Below are positions 10,401-19,340 of a DNA stretch of 64,000 bases, piece after piece. The notes beneath the pieces were generated by a model. That model did not search any database. It saw nothing but the letters and a program-made list of their open reading frames with translations, and had not been told where the DNA came from. How positions within the stretch are numbered: the first letter of the stretch is position 1; each line of letters begins with the position of its first letter. The translations under genes were made by a program, and so were the position numbers. Origin of the DNA: JAGIBJ01 sp032119595 (GTDB lineage: Bacteria > Actinomycetota > Thermoleophilia > Solirubrobacterales > Solirubrobacteraceae); NCBI GenBank assembly GCA_032119595.1, contig JAUMBQ010000008.1, positions 124,001 through 188,000 on the forward strand, in the 5' to 3' direction.

Positions 10401-11159
10401 GGTGAACCGGGCCACGGCCATGGATGAGCCCGATCCAGTCAGCAGGCTGAAGACGGCCCCAGCCGCGTAGATCTTGCCGTCGAGCGGCCGAACGACGATG
10501 TCCTCGACGCCGACGTTGAACGAAGCCGACAGGACCGCGATGCCATCGCCGCCGCCAAACGTGTCGTCGTTCGCCCCGGTCGACGGATCCAAGGCGTGCA
10601 CTTCGATGTCGTTGAAGTGACCGGCCGACACGTAGACGCGATCACCGGCCGGGCTGAGCCGGATCCCGCCCGGTTGGACGGACGCTCCGCCCTCAAGCGT
10701 CTTGAGCCCAGCCACGCCGAAGCCGGTCGCGGGCACGCCCGTCGCTGTGAGCTTCCAGATGCCCGCGGTCCCGCCGGGCATCGCGACCGCCACGAAGATG
10801 CTGCCGTCCGGCGCGGTCGTCACGCCCGTTGCTCGGGTGGACGGGTCGATCGACGGGATCGCAGCCGTGACGATCCCATCGGTGTCGAAGGTGGGATCGG
10901 GTGCGCCGCTCGCGGTGAAACGTGCCACCACGAGGCCGTACCCGTCTTCGATTCCGGCGACCACGATGCGGTCGTCACTGGTTCGCACGGCATCGCCCGA
11001 TCCGCCGGCCCAGCCGCCGTTGAGGCGCACCACCGTCTCGCCAGCGGCTCCGAAGGTTGTGTCGACGGCGGCGCTTGACGCGCGCACGTCGGCGGTGGCG
11101 ATCAGGGGCAGCAGGAGCGCCGCGACAGCGACGCCACGGAAGCGGGACAGGATGGACAC
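7419..11159 (-). CDS. Large secreted protein with delta-60 repeats, Pro-linker and Fn3-like C-terminus
   Basis: A 1,246-residue exported protein. A signal peptide (FRGVAVAALLLPLIATADVRA) is followed by delta-60-type repeats with recurring D-x-x-F-x-x-x-G units (DTTFGAAG, DPTFDTDG, DTSFSGDG, DTAFAGG), which form propeller-like folds. A linker of PTPTPTPTP and Ala/Pro then leads to a long region without repeats I can name, rich in beta-type sequence and containing Cys residues. Near the end, APKVSVKRTGKGVAKVRWTR is fibronectin-III-like, and the protein ends in a very basic tail (KKPAARKRSGKRRK). I chose the GTG at 11159, which has an AGGAGAAGG ribosome-binding site 10 nt upstream. Probably surface-associated; function unknown. 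Confidence 0.8.
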   Translation of the reverse strand: MSILSRFRGVAVAALLLPLIATADVRASSAAVDTTFGAAGETVVRLNGGWAGGSGDAVRTSDDRIVVAGIEDGYGLVVARFTASGAPDPTFDTDGIVTAAIPSIDPSTRATGVTTAPDGSIFVAVAMPGGTAGIWKLTATGVPATGFGVAGLKTLEGGASVQPGGIRLSPAGDRVYVSAGHFNDIEVHALDPSTGANDDTFGGGDGIAVLSASFNVGVEDIVVRPLDGKIYAAGAVFSLLTGSGSSMAVARFTAAGLPDTSFSGDGLVEPFLGSSAQVSNAHDLFALADGTTYAVGSGDDGASLAITRLTEAGALDTAFAGGLLTDYQPGSYGRWDGVNVQGDGSVVVSGGRFEAGASAATTRRYTATGALDTAFADAGSLRRTETSAAVALVTQTSGSGRYVSVAFEQDSSTSAYKSQLVLTGIRPSLPSVPAPTPTPTPTPAQPGTPSNPSAPAAPAAPAEKPVGEGCTRSLVVGPLEVTGECLKREGMIWTTSAAATVGGLKFVPNGASSKLIIDPLNLRIAASGGAKIIFEASVYGRTLGPVKFYEGSFDWTFQYKPDLSGLARLVMPQPGTGGKSVSQNTLKGLPGLGSVGSLPRLPDLGMPDFSKLQAPDVAKLAGRIPSLRTPNVQIPLSLLDIPSLPELRFELPRAAGSMLGFPVQGDITLKMAEREGVRGVDTTVNLALPAAFGGITGASKVFVGVNGRVIVDALGVNAAEVTLPGLIRVAPVRLSYDGPTDTWDGETRVYLGFKTGDTGLGGRWVVQGGRLKRVGISAGGIPLGGVGTLNDLVADLTLDPTRVFGTVSMGFGPKVPVLNTQAVVANGTFDFNGDFAKLTGAVSVANIPLASASAEYWWNGYFKAGGQISYFVDSKKEYGFQGKISGEATKSGFNAEGSVTFKAKGKSIAGQGIVSSVGVAGCAQVNGILWTNIKLGAGYKWGAKYIDWLGGSCDFGPYRAKLRKAQVGGAFTQLVGKDQRAVAFKVLGTSGAPQFTLTGPGGETVTAPADGETVIDERFIVVQQPEENATYVAVAKPKAGAWTFTPAAGSEIREILGADALPKPKVEGRIQGGKLRYELDSIPGQSVRFLERGTGVAVELGTAKGRSGTLRLQPEAGKGGKREIVAIVDQDGLPRASIVVARYSAPSNALAAPKVSVKRTGKGVAKVRWTRVAGATGYQAIIRLNGRVEQRTVEAKTRSVEIPGVLVSSGVSATVRALGGPTRIGRPGTGTVKKPAARKRSGKRRK

Positions 11160-11356
11160 GAGGGTGCCTTCTCCTCGGGGACGGGGGGATGAGCGACCGG
11201 GGGACACCGGTAACGCACCAGAGGGTAGACCGTCGTATGGCGGTACGGCAAGGAACTGGACATTCGCGCCCGTCGGCCGTGACACCGACAGAGCCCGCGC
11301 CACCGAACCCAGGCGAAGACGCTCCGAGACGGCCGCCGCGATCCCGGGCGCGCCTG

Positions 11357-11656
11357 CTAGGCGGCAGCGCCACCGCTGGCGGGGCGCATCTCTCCGTACC
11401 GCTTGGCCGCGCGAGCCCGCGCCTTCGCGGCTTCCGCCGCACGGTCTTTCGGCGGCGCCGTCGTGACGAGTTCGCCCAGCAGCGTGGCGGTCGCCTCCGT
11501 CACCGCCGCGACGGCCCGGTCGAACGCCTCCTGGTTGGCCTGCGACGGCTTCGTGAAGCCGCTCACCTTCCGCACGTACTGCACGGCGGCGGCCTGGATC
11601 TCATCGCCGGTCGCCGGCGGCTCGAAGTTGTTCAACACCCGAATGTTGCGGCACAT
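11357..11656 (-). CDS. DUF2277 family protein
   Basis: A 99-residue protein beginning MCRNIRVLNNFEPPATGDEI, the hallmark N-terminus of the DUF2277 family, followed by VRKVSGFTKPSQANQEAF and an Ala/Arg-rich C-terminal helix. The function of the family is unknown. The CRNI start and the family length (about 90-100 residues) fix the ATG at 11656; the in-frame extension to 11698 does not look coding. It stands alone between a secreted-protein gene and the patatin gene, both on the same strand. Confidence 0.88.
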   Translation of the reverse strand: MCRNIRVLNNFEPPATGDEIQAAAVQYVRKVSGFTKPSQANQEAFDRAVAAVTEATATLLGELVTTAPPKDRAAEAAKARARAAKRYGEMRPASGGAAA

Positions 11657-11795
11657 ACGCCGAGGGTACCCCCGAGCGGCGGGTGTCCTGACGCCCACAG
11701 CCGGATCGCCGGCCGGCGATCACAACGCAGTGCCCGCCCCCGAACCCCACGCCGACCCCTGCGGCCGGCGCGGCGTCAGTGCCTGAGCCGCACGC

Positions 11796-12983
11796 TCACC
11801 CGACCCACGGCGAGCCGGCCCGCAACTGATTACGCGCATGGCGGCGGCCGAGCGCGATGGCCGGTGCAGTGAACGCCGGGTCGAAGAACAGGTAGCTGAG
11901 AATCTCCCCGGTGCCGTGTTCCTTTGGCCCGAGTAGCCGGTGCACCAGCCCAAGATCGTCGAAGAGGAAGTCCAGGCCGCGGCGGTCCCGCCGGTCGAAT
12001 TCCTTGGCGGCAAGATGGCCGAGCTGGTGCCGCGTCTGCGGGCCGACGAACAACCGTGCGATTCGCCGCGATTCCTCGGTCTCGCCGCCGCAGGCGACCA
12101 CGCGGTTGAGCTTGTCGAGGGTGAGGAGGTCTTCCACCATCCGGTCGGCCAGCGCACTCCCCAAAATTCCGGAGATCGCATCGATCACATCCGGCGCAGG
12201 GCGCTTTCGCGTCGGCGCCACCGCCGGGTACACCGACGGATGGGTCGCGACGACCACCACCGCGGTTGCGCCGAGCGCGACGGCGGGCGCGATCGGTGCG
12301 TTGAGCCGAACGCCACCGTCGCAATACCACCGCTCCTCGATCTCAATCGGGAGGAACAGGGCTGGGATCGCGGAGGACGCCAGCACGTGTCGGTAGTCCA
12401 CCTCGGTCGGCTCGTAGTCGATGGCTCGCCCGAGGTTCGTCTCCGGCACCCGGACGCCGGGGGCGAGGTCGCTGAAGACCGTGGTCCGCTCGTCCTCGTC
12501 GGTCGCCGCCAGCGCAAGCGCCTTCACCGTGCCCGTGGCGAGGTTGCGGCGCAGTCCGGCCTGAAGGGGCTCGAAGATGCCGCTTGCGAAGTCGAGCATC
12601 GGGGTGGTGTCGAGCACGCTCGGCACGCTCACGCCTCGGATTCCCGCCACCTGCCCGAGGTACGTCGCGATCGTCTTCGGGCCACTGAGCAGCGGCGCTT
12701 TGATGATCTCCTGGATCCGGACGTGCTTCCAGAAGTCGAGCAGCGCGGCGGCGGCGGCCTTCGCGCCCTGGTCGATCGTCGCCGCAAGCAGGCTCGCGTT
12801 GATCGCGCCGGCGCTCGTGCCGACGAAGATCGTCGGTGTGATCCCCTGCTCCTCCAGCCACGGCAGCAGGATCGAGAGTGCGCCGGCCTCGTAGGCGCCG
12901 CGAGCGCCGGCACCGGCAACGACGATCGCAACCTTGCTCGTATCGGGCGCGGACGTCGGTGGGCTCAGCACAGGACCTATCAA
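11796..12983 (-). CDS. Patatin-like phospholipase/lipase
   Basis: A 395-residue serine lipid acyl hydrolase. The oxyanion motif is GAGARGAYE (residues about 24-32), the nucleophile elbow is GTSAG (about 58-62), and the catalytic Asp lies in DGG of WYCDGGVRLNAP (about 217). It lacks a signal peptide, so it is probably cytoplasmic or membrane-associated. The apparent start is TTG at 12983; a GTG four codons further in is an alternative. These proteins usually release fatty acids from phospholipids; the exact substrate cannot be inferred. Confidence 0.88.
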   Translation of the reverse strand: MIGPVLSPPTSAPDTSKVAIVVAGAGARGAYEAGALSILLPWLEEQGITPTIFVGTSAGAINASLLAATIDQGAKAAAAALLDFWKHVRIQEIIKAPLLSGPKTIATYLGQVAGIRGVSVPSVLDTTPMLDFASGIFEPLQAGLRRNLATGTVKALALAATDEDERTTVFSDLAPGVRVPETNLGRAIDYEPTEVDYRHVLASSAIPALFLPIEIEERWYCDGGVRLNAPIAPAVALGATAVVVVATHPSVYPAVAPTRKRPAPDVIDAISGILGSALADRMVEDLLTLDKLNRVVACGGETEESRRIARLFVGPQTRHQLGHLAAKEFDRRDRRGLDFLFDDLGLVHRLLGPKEHGTGEILSYLFFDPAFTAPAIALGRRHARNQLRAGSPWVG

Positions 12984-13091
12984 ACCAGACGGAGAGCGCT
13001 AACGCGCCAAACTCGCCGGTCGTCCTAGGCCGGCAGGCCTGACCGGCGCACCCGTCGCCAGGGTGCGCCGATCGGCTCGCGGATCGTCGAC

Positions 13092-13694
13092 TCAGCCGGC
13101 GGACAGGTCGTCCCGGCCCACGGGCTGCACGGTCGCCGCGGTCTCCTTGAGCGCCGCCAGGTATTCGGCGACGGTGTACTGCCGCGACCCGTCGACCGAC
13201 GGCGGCGACGGATCGAGCGGCAGCACGATGTCGCCGTCCGGCCCCGGGCCGTGTAGCCAGAGCGCCAGCGCGTGCAGCGCTGGAACCTGCAGCAGCCGAG
13301 GCTCCAGCGGCGGATCGTCCGCGCCACCGGCGAGCTGGCCGGCTTTGTCGAGCGCGTCGACCGTCGCGCCCACGAACGGTCCGCTGTTGATCAGCGAGAA
13401 CACCTGCTGGCCACGGGGGTCGGCGGTGGTCTCGGCGGAAGCGACGGTGCCGCTGGCCTGCTGGAGCAAGTAGCGCCAGCCGGTCGGCTTGGCACCGGTG
13501 AGGTCGTACGCGCCCTCGAGGAGCTGGTCGAGCCCGAGCGTGTAGACCTCGTGCGGCGCCTCCATGGTGAGTTCGGACGGCTTACTGCCGGCCAGCGCGT
13601 TGAGTTCCTTCTCCGGTTTGGCAGCCAGGAAGCTCAGCTGGGAGCGGATGGCGGCGTCGACCGCCTGGGATGGTTGGGGATGATGCAGTGCCAT
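13092..13694 (-). CDS. Hypothetical protein, partner of the lectin-protease
   Basis: A 200-residue protein I do not recognise. No signal peptide, membrane segment or catalytic motif is evident. It is mixed helical, with LSFLAAKPEKELNALAG near the start and a C-terminal half containing two proline-rich loops (ADDPPLEPRLL and LDPSPPSVDGSRQYTV). Its ATG lies 6 bp after the stop of the propeller-protease gene, and the GAGG that would serve as its ribosome-binding site lies inside that stop region, so the two are almost certainly co-expressed. It could be a chaperone, inhibitor or immunity partner of the protease; that is inference from position only. Confidence 0.75.
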   Translation of the reverse strand: MALHHPQPSQAVDAAIRSQLSFLAAKPEKELNALAGSKPSELTMEAPHEVYTLGLDQLLEGAYDLTGAKPTGWRYLLQQASGTVASAETTADPRGQQVFSLINSGPFVGATVDALDKAGQLAGGADDPPLEPRLLQVPALHALALWLHGPGPDGDIVLPLDPSPPSVDGSRQYTVAEYLAALKETAATVQPVGRDDLSAG

Positions 13695-13700
13695 GGCCCG

Positions 13701-15242
13701 TTACCTCGTGTAGTAGGTGTGCGTCCACGAGCCGGAGCCCAGATACGCGGTCTGGAAGGTGCCCTCAGCGACGTCCGACTTGCCCGAGATGGGGTCGTCG
13801 ACGGCGTAGAGGTTGCCGGCGAGCGTTCCGATGATGCAGATGAAGTGTGCTCCTCCGCCCGACCACGCGGTGCGCACACCGACGGGCCGCCCGAGGCGCA
13901 TTTGCCCCCACATGTCGCCGAAGCTCGCCGCGCCACCGGCGATGTGGTCGAAGTGCCCGACAGTCGTGAGCGACGTATCGAGCGTGCCGTACTGGTTGCA
14001 CGCCGTGCTCCCGCCGTTCACGCAGCAGGTCGTCTGCGCCTTTTCGGCGTTGGCGATCGTGCACTGCGTCCAGGTGGTCGCCGGGTCGTAGTAGGCCGCG
14101 ACGCTCTTGCTCGTCGCCGCCCAGCACCAGTTCGTCTGCGTCTGCATCTCCATCGTGAAGTTGAGGCGCATCGACGGCGGCACGACCATCCACGTGTCGT
14201 GTAGCCCCGACCAGTCCGAGCCGCCGGTCCACCACGAGGTGTAGAGCTGGCCGTCGTTGCCGCGCACGAACAGGTCGAGCTGCTCGGCCTCCCTGGTCAC
14301 CGCGCTCACGTAGGCGCCGGGCGGGAAGTACCCGCCGATGGCGCGCCAGTTGTCGTTGACGCCCGACCAGTCGGCCCCGGCGTACCACCACGACGTGTAG
14401 ATCCGCCCGTCGTTGCCGGACACGAACAGGTCGAGGTTGTTGGGCGTGCGGGCGACGGCAGCGATGTGGGACCCGACGGGGAAGAACCCGCCGATCGAAC
14501 GCCAGCTGTCGTTGATGCCCGACCACTCCTGCCCCTGATGCCACCACGAGGTGTACACGCGGCCGTCGTTGCCGGACACGAACAGGTCCAGGTGGTTCGG
14601 CTCGCGCGACACGACGTTGACCTTGGCGCCCGGAGGGAAGAACCCGCCGATGGCGCGCCAGTTGTCGTTGATGCCCGACCACTCCTGGCCCTGATGCCAC
14701 CACGAGGTGTACACGCGGCCGTCGTTGCCGGTGACGAAGAGATCGAGGTGATCGGGGTTGCGCGCGACGGCGGTGACGGGGGCGCCCGGAGGGAAGAATC
14801 CGCCGATCGAACGCCAGTTGTCATTGACGCCGGACCAGTCATAGCCCTCGTGCCACCACGACGTGTAGACGCGGCCGTCGTTGCCGGTGATGAACAGGTC
14901 CAGGTGATTCGGGTACCGCGCAACGGAGCTAAGCGGTGCGCCGGGCGGGAAGAAGCCGCCGATCGAGCGCCAGTTGTCGCCGACGCCGGACCAGGACCCG
15001 CCCTCCCACCACCATGAGGTGTAGACGCGGCCGTCGTTGCCGCAGATGAACAGGTCGAGGTTGTTTGGCGTGCGCGCGACGGACGACACCTCCGCCTGCG
15101 GCGGGAAGAACCCGCCGATGCTGGCGGGGCCGCCCCACTCGTAGCCGGCGTGCCACCACGAGGTGTACACGCGGCCGTCGTCGCCGACGCGAAAGACGTC
15201 GAGCTGGTCGTGCATCCGTGCAAGGGCTGACGGATCGGTCAT
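13701..15242 (-). CDS. Seven-repeat lectin-like beta-propeller fused to a papain-like (C70/AvrRpt2-type) cysteine protease
   Basis: A 513-residue two-domain protein. Residues about 11-355 contain seven tandem repeats of about 48 residues, each built on LDLFxxGNDGRVYTSWW, then WSGxNDNWRxIGGFFPPG. This is the DUF346/PLL-lectin pattern, and seven copies are what a closed seven-bladed propeller needs. Residues about 360-513 form a papain-like peptidase: catalytic Cys373 in TNWCWAAT, His466 in GGGAHF, and Asp482/483 in AVDDP. The start at 15242 has GGAGG 8 nt upstream. There is no signal peptide. It is divergent from a large BTAD/AAA regulator and shares an operon with the 200-residue protein. Sugar-binding targeting of a protease is inferred. 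Confidence 0.85.
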   Translation of the reverse strand: MTDPSALARMHDQLDVFRVGDDGRVYTSWWHAGYEWGGPASIGGFFPPQAEVSSVARTPNNLDLFICGNDGRVYTSWWWEGGSWSGVGDNWRSIGGFFPPGAPLSSVARYPNHLDLFITGNDGRVYTSWWHEGYDWSGVNDNWRSIGGFFPPGAPVTAVARNPDHLDLFVTGNDGRVYTSWWHQGQEWSGINDNWRAIGGFFPPGAKVNVVSREPNHLDLFVSGNDGRVYTSWWHQGQEWSGINDSWRSIGGFFPVGSHIAAVARTPNNLDLFVSGNDGRIYTSWWYAGADWSGVNDNWRAIGGYFPPGAYVSAVTREAEQLDLFVRGNDGQLYTSWWTGGSDWSGLHDTWMVVPPSMRLNFTMEMQTQTNWCWAATSKSVAAYYDPATTWTQCTIANAEKAQTTCCVNGGSTACNQYGTLDTSLTTVGHFDHIAGGAASFGDMWGQMRLGRPVGVRTAWSGGGAHFICIIGTLAGNLYAVDDPISGKSDVAEGTFQTAYLGSGSWTHTYYTR

Positions 15243-15507
15243 GCGATCGCCTCCGGTCGGAAGGCCTGGCGATGGCCCGTCCCGGCCATCGCTGTTCGAC
15301 GGGGTTGATGCTGCATGGGTGCTCCTGACGTTGCGGATCGCCAGCCACCGCCGGGTGGCGGGCTGGCGTTCGCCCTTGCCGGTGGCGCTCGGCGCACTGG
15401 CAGCGGGTGACGACTGGCAGCGTCGGCGACGTCCGTCGCAGAACCCTTGCAAGCTCCTCGCACCCGTGTGGACACCGGTGCGTGGCGCACGTACAGTCGG
15501 AACGGTC

Positions 15508-18500
15508 TTGGAGATCCTCGTTCTCGGTCCGCTCGACCTACGTATTTCCGGCGAATCGGTCGCGGTCGGAGGGGCCAAACAACGCCTTGTGTTGGCGGTG
15601 CTGGCGATGCACGCCGGCGACTTCGTCTCGCGCGATGCCCTCGTCGATGCGCTCTGGCCCGAGGAGCCGCCACCGAGCGCGCGGCACACGATCGAGTCGT
15701 ACGTGTCGCGGCTGCGGAGCCTGATGCGCACCGCTGGCTCCGGCGACGTGATCGAGAGCCAGTCGGGGGCCTACCGGCTCCTCACGGACGGCCTCACGTG
15801 CGACAGCATCCGCTTCAAGGCGCTTGCACGCGCGGGTGAGGATGCGCTGCGCGCGGGTGATGTGGTGGCCGCCAACGAGCATCTCGGTGCGGCGCTGGAG
15901 CTGTGGCGCGGTGCCGCGGTCGAGGGCCTCGCCGATCACCCGGTGCTCCGCGCTGACGCGGCTGGGCTCGATGAGCGGCGCCGGCATGTGCTGGAGATCT
16001 GGGCCGACACCGAACTCCGGCTCGGCCGCCATGGTGAGCTTTCAGCGCGCCTGCGGACCGAGTGCGCGCGCAACCCGGGCCGAGAGCGCTTGCACGAGCT
16101 GCTCATCCTTGCGCTCTACCGTGCAAGCGGCCAAGCCGATGCCCTCGACGCCTATCGCCAGGCGCGCCAGCACCTCTCGACGCAGCTCGGGCTTGAGCCG
16201 GGTGCCAGCCTGCGGGAGCTGCAGGCGCAGGTGCTGCGACAGGATCCCGCGCTGGCTGCCGCTTCCACCTCGCCGTCCGGGTCCGGAGGCGCGTCCGTCT
16301 TCACATCCGTCGAACCAATTTCGCTGCCGGAGCCGCTCTTGCTGCGGGACAGCGGTGCGTTCGTGGGGCGCGCCAGCGACCTAGACCGGCTCAGCGACCT
16401 GTACGACGCGGCGAAGCGCGGGGCCCGCCAGGTCGCACTCCTCGCGGGCGAAGCCGGAATCGGGAAGACGCGCCTGTGCATGGAGTTCGCGACCAAGGCG
16501 CATCGCGAGGGCGCGACCGTGGTGTACGGCCGCTGCGACGAGGAGCAGATGCTGTCGTTCCAGCCGTTCGTCGAAGGCCTGCGGCACTACGTCTCCGAGA
16601 CGCCCTCAGGCCAGTTGGCCGGGCAGCTCGGCATGCTCGGCGGTGAGCTGCGGCGCATCCTCCCGGAACTCGCGGACCTCGTGCCAGAGGTCGGTCCCGC
16701 TGCCGACGACGATCCTGGCGGCGCACGATTCCGGCTGTTTGAGGCCGTAAGCGGCCTGCTCTGGGAAGCCGCGCACGCCGCGCCCCCTCTGGTCGTGGTG
16801 CTCGACGATCTGCATTGGGCCGACAAGCCGACCCTGCTGCTGCTGAAGTTCCTCGCGCGCTATCCGCGCCAGGCCCCGCTGCTCGTGCTGGGTACGTACC
16901 GCCAGACCGAGATCCAGCCTGGCCACCTGCTGTCGGACACGATCGCCGATCTCAGCCGCGACGGCAAGCTGTCGCGGCATGGCGTCGAGCGCCTCGATGC
17001 TGCCGCCGTCGCCGAGCTCGTCGATGCGCATGCGCTTCCGACGGCGCCTGGGGTCCGCGAGAAGATCTACGAAGGCACCGACGGCAATCCGTTCTTCGTC
17101 GTCGAGGTACTTCGACACCTCCATGAGGCCGGGGTTGCCGAGGGCCAGCTTGCCGTGCCGGAGGGCGTGAAGGACGTGATCGCGCGCCGCCTCACCCGGC
17201 TCGGTGACGACGTCAACCAGACGCTCCGTGCCGCGTCGATCCTCGGCCGCAACTTCGATCTCGCGACGCTCGGGCGCATCAGCGACCTGTCTGAATCACG
17301 ACTCGTTGACGTGCTTGAGGAGGCGACGCGCTCGCACGTGCTGGAGGAGATCTCCGGGGCCTACGGCGAATACGCGTTCTCGCATGCGCTCACGCGCGAG
17401 ACGGTCTACGGCAGCATCTCGGGCCATCGCCGCGCGCTGCTGCACCGCGACGCGGCCGGCGCGCTCGAGGCCGCGCATGCCGGAGACCTGGAGCCGCGGC
17501 GCTCCGAGCTCGCCCACCACTTCGAGTGCGCTGGTGCGCCGGACGATTTGCGCCGCGCGATCGAGCACGGCACCCGTGCCGGGGAGCGCGAGGTGGCGCA
17601 GCTCGCGTACGAGCCCGCCGCCGTGCATTTCCGCCGGGCGGCGGCGCTGCTCGATGGCTTTGCCGCGCCCGAGCATGCCGCGCAGCACTGCGACCTGGTG
17701 ATTGCGCAGGGCGAGGCCGAGCGGCAGGCTGGCGATCCGTCGTACCGCGCGACCCTGCTGCGGGCTGCTCATTTGGCCGAGGCGATGGGCGACGGCGAGC
17801 GATTGGCTCGCGCCGCGCTCGTCAACAACCGCGACATGTTCAGCTCCGCCCAGGGCGTCGACCGCGAGCGGGTCGCCGTGCTCCAGTCGGCGCTCGCGGC
17901 GCTCGCGCCGCAGGACAGTCTCGCCCGCGCTGAGCTGCTCGCGGTGCTGTCGGCGGAACTGCTCGCCGGCTCCGACTGGCAGTACCGCGCCGATCTCGCC
18001 GACGAGGCGCTCGCGATGGCCCGGCGCCTGGGCGATCCACGCACCCTCGCGCGCGTGCTCAATCGGCGGTTCGTCGCGCTCTGGGGGCCGAAGACCCTCG
18101 ATGAGCGCCTGGCCAACATGCTGGAGGTCGAGCAGATCGCGAGCGAGCACCGCGATCCGGTCGTCGGCTTCTACGCCGCCGGGTTCGGCGCACACGCCGC
18201 AATGGAGGCCGGCGAGCTGGAGCACGCCGACCGCCTACTGGCACGGCTGGAGCCGCTCGCCGAGCAGCTCGGACAGCCGATGCTGCACTGGTACGACCGC
18301 GTGTCGCGGGCCAAGCGGTTCCTGCTCACCGGCAGCCCGCTCGAGTGCGAGCGTCTCGCAGCAGAGGCCTTCGAACTCGGGGAGGAGATCGGCCAGCCGG
18401 ATGCCCGGTCGTGGTTCTTGGTGCAAACGTTCGCGGCGCGCCTCGTCAGCGGGCGTCTCAACGAGGGCCGCCCCAACTTCCCCAAGCTCGCCGCGATTCC

Positions 18501-19083
18501 TGGGCTCGCGGTACCCGTGGTGCCCGAGTTCACGGAGGGGGCGTCCGTCCCGCTCCTGATGACGGCGATGCGGACGGTCACCTTCTGCGAGGTCGGACGG
18601 CTCGAAGAGGGCCGCCGCCACTTCGAGCGTCTGATGGCCGAGCACCGCCTGGAGAACCTCCCCCACGACTACGCCACCCTCGCCCTCGCGTGTCTGGCCG
18701 CCAGCGGCTGCGCCTCCCTCGGCGACGCCCACCGCGCCGCCCGCATCCACGACCTCATCGCGCCCTACACCGGCCAGTGGGTCGATGGCGGGACCTCGTG
18801 GCTCGGTGCCGCCGACCACTACCTCGCCCTGCTCGAAGCGACGATGGGCCACCACGACGAGGCCGACGCGCACTTCAAGCAGGCCTCTGCCGCTTACGAG
18901 GCCCTCGGCGCCCAGGCGTGGCTCGCGCGCATGCGGGTCCAGTGGGCCGACGCTCTCATCGCCCGCGGCGGAGCCGGCGCCGCGCGCCGCGCCGGCCGCC
19001 TGAACGCCCAGGCCCTCGCGATGGCCCAAGAACTCGGCCTCGAAGGCATCGCGGCGCAGGTCGCGCCGCGCGCGGCCGCCTGA
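15508..19083 (+). CDS. BTAD/SARP-type transcriptional regulator with AAA ATPase and TPR-like C-terminus
   Basis: A protein of about 1,190 residues. The N-terminus EILVLGPLDLRI and SRDALVDALWPEEPP form the OmpR-like winged helix of SARP regulators; the BTAD domain follows to about residue 240 (GRERLHELLILALYRASGQADALDAYRQAR). An AAA_16-type ATPase comes next: Walker A GEAGIGKT at about residue 313 and Walker B VVVLDDLHWAD at about 429. The remaining 600 residues are helical, Ala/Glu/Arg-rich and probably TPR-like. Such proteins are often pathway-specific activators. The start is uncertain: TTG at 15508 fits the family N-terminus, while GTG at 15466 or 15478 is possible. It faces the lectin-protease gene across about 265 bp. 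Confidence 0.85.
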   Translation: MEILVLGPLDLRISGESVAVGGAKQRLVLAVLAMHAGDFVSRDALVDALWPEEPPPSARHTIESYVSRLRSLMRTAGSGDVIESQSGAYRLLTDGLTCDSIRFKALARAGEDALRAGDVVAANEHLGAALELWRGAAVEGLADHPVLRADAAGLDERRRHVLEIWADTELRLGRHGELSARLRTECARNPGRERLHELLILALYRASGQADALDAYRQARQHLSTQLGLEPGASLRELQAQVLRQDPALAAASTSPSGSGGASVFTSVEPISLPEPLLLRDSGAFVGRASDLDRLSDLYDAAKRGARQVALLAGEAGIGKTRLCMEFATKAHREGATVVYGRCDEEQMLSFQPFVEGLRHYVSETPSGQLAGQLGMLGGELRRILPELADLVPEVGPAADDDPGGARFRLFEAVSGLLWEAAHAAPPLVVVLDDLHWADKPTLLLLKFLARYPRQAPLLVLGTYRQTEIQPGHLLSDTIADLSRDGKLSRHGVERLDAAAVAELVDAHALPTAPGVREKIYEGTDGNPFFVVEVLRHLHEAGVAEGQLAVPEGVKDVIARRLTRLGDDVNQTLRAASILGRNFDLATLGRISDLSESRLVDVLEEATRSHVLEEISGAYGEYAFSHALTRETVYGSISGHRRALLHRDAAGALEAAHAGDLEPRRSELAHHFECAGAPDDLRRAIEHGTRAGEREVAQLAYEPAAVHFRRAAALLDGFAAPEHAAQHCDLVIAQGEAERQAGDPSYRATLLRAAHLAEAMGDGERLARAALVNNRDMFSSAQGVDRERVAVLQSALAALAPQDSLARAELLAVLSAELLAGSDWQYRADLADEALAMARRLGDPRTLARVLNRRFVALWGPKTLDERLANMLEVEQIASEHRDPVVGFYAAGFGAHAAMEAGELEHADRLLARLEPLAEQLGQPMLHWYDRVSRAKRFLLTGSPLECERLAAEAFELGEEIGQPDARSWFLVQTFAARLVSGRLNEGRPNFPKLAAIPGLAVPVVPEFTEGASVPLLMTAMRTVTFCEVGRLEEGRRHFERLMAEHRLENLPHDYATLALACLAASGCASLGDAHRAARIHDLIAPYTGQWVDGGTSWLGAADHYLALLEATMGHHDEADAHFKQASAAYEALGAQAWLARMRVQWADALIARGGAGAARRAGRLNAQALAMAQELGLEGIAAQVAPRAAA

Positions 19084-19285
19084 CCCCGTTCGCCCGGCGT
19101 ACGCGCCTGCTCTTCGTTGAAGAGGCAACCTCTACTGCTACCGATCAACCACGTTTCACGCTACCTCGCAACCACGTCCTGGGCCTAGCGGCGAGCTGCC
19201 CAGGGCTTGAGCGCGGCTAGCAAAAGCAAATCACCGACGACGGGGACGTACTCTCGACGGCCCCCGACGCAGCAGCGGCCGCCCA

Positions 19286-19321
19286 CAAACAAAACCGCCG
19301 CCCCAAGCCGGGACGGCGGTT
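19286..19321 (-). terminator. Rho-independent terminator of ssrA
   Basis: On the minus strand a 12-bp stem (one G-U pair) with a 5-nt loop spans 19293-19321 and is followed by a T-rich tail, TTTGTTTG. It lies 20 nt past the end of tmRNA and is the best-formed intrinsic terminator in the window. Confidence 0.85.
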
Positions 19322-19340
19322 CGATCGTGGTGCTGCTTGT

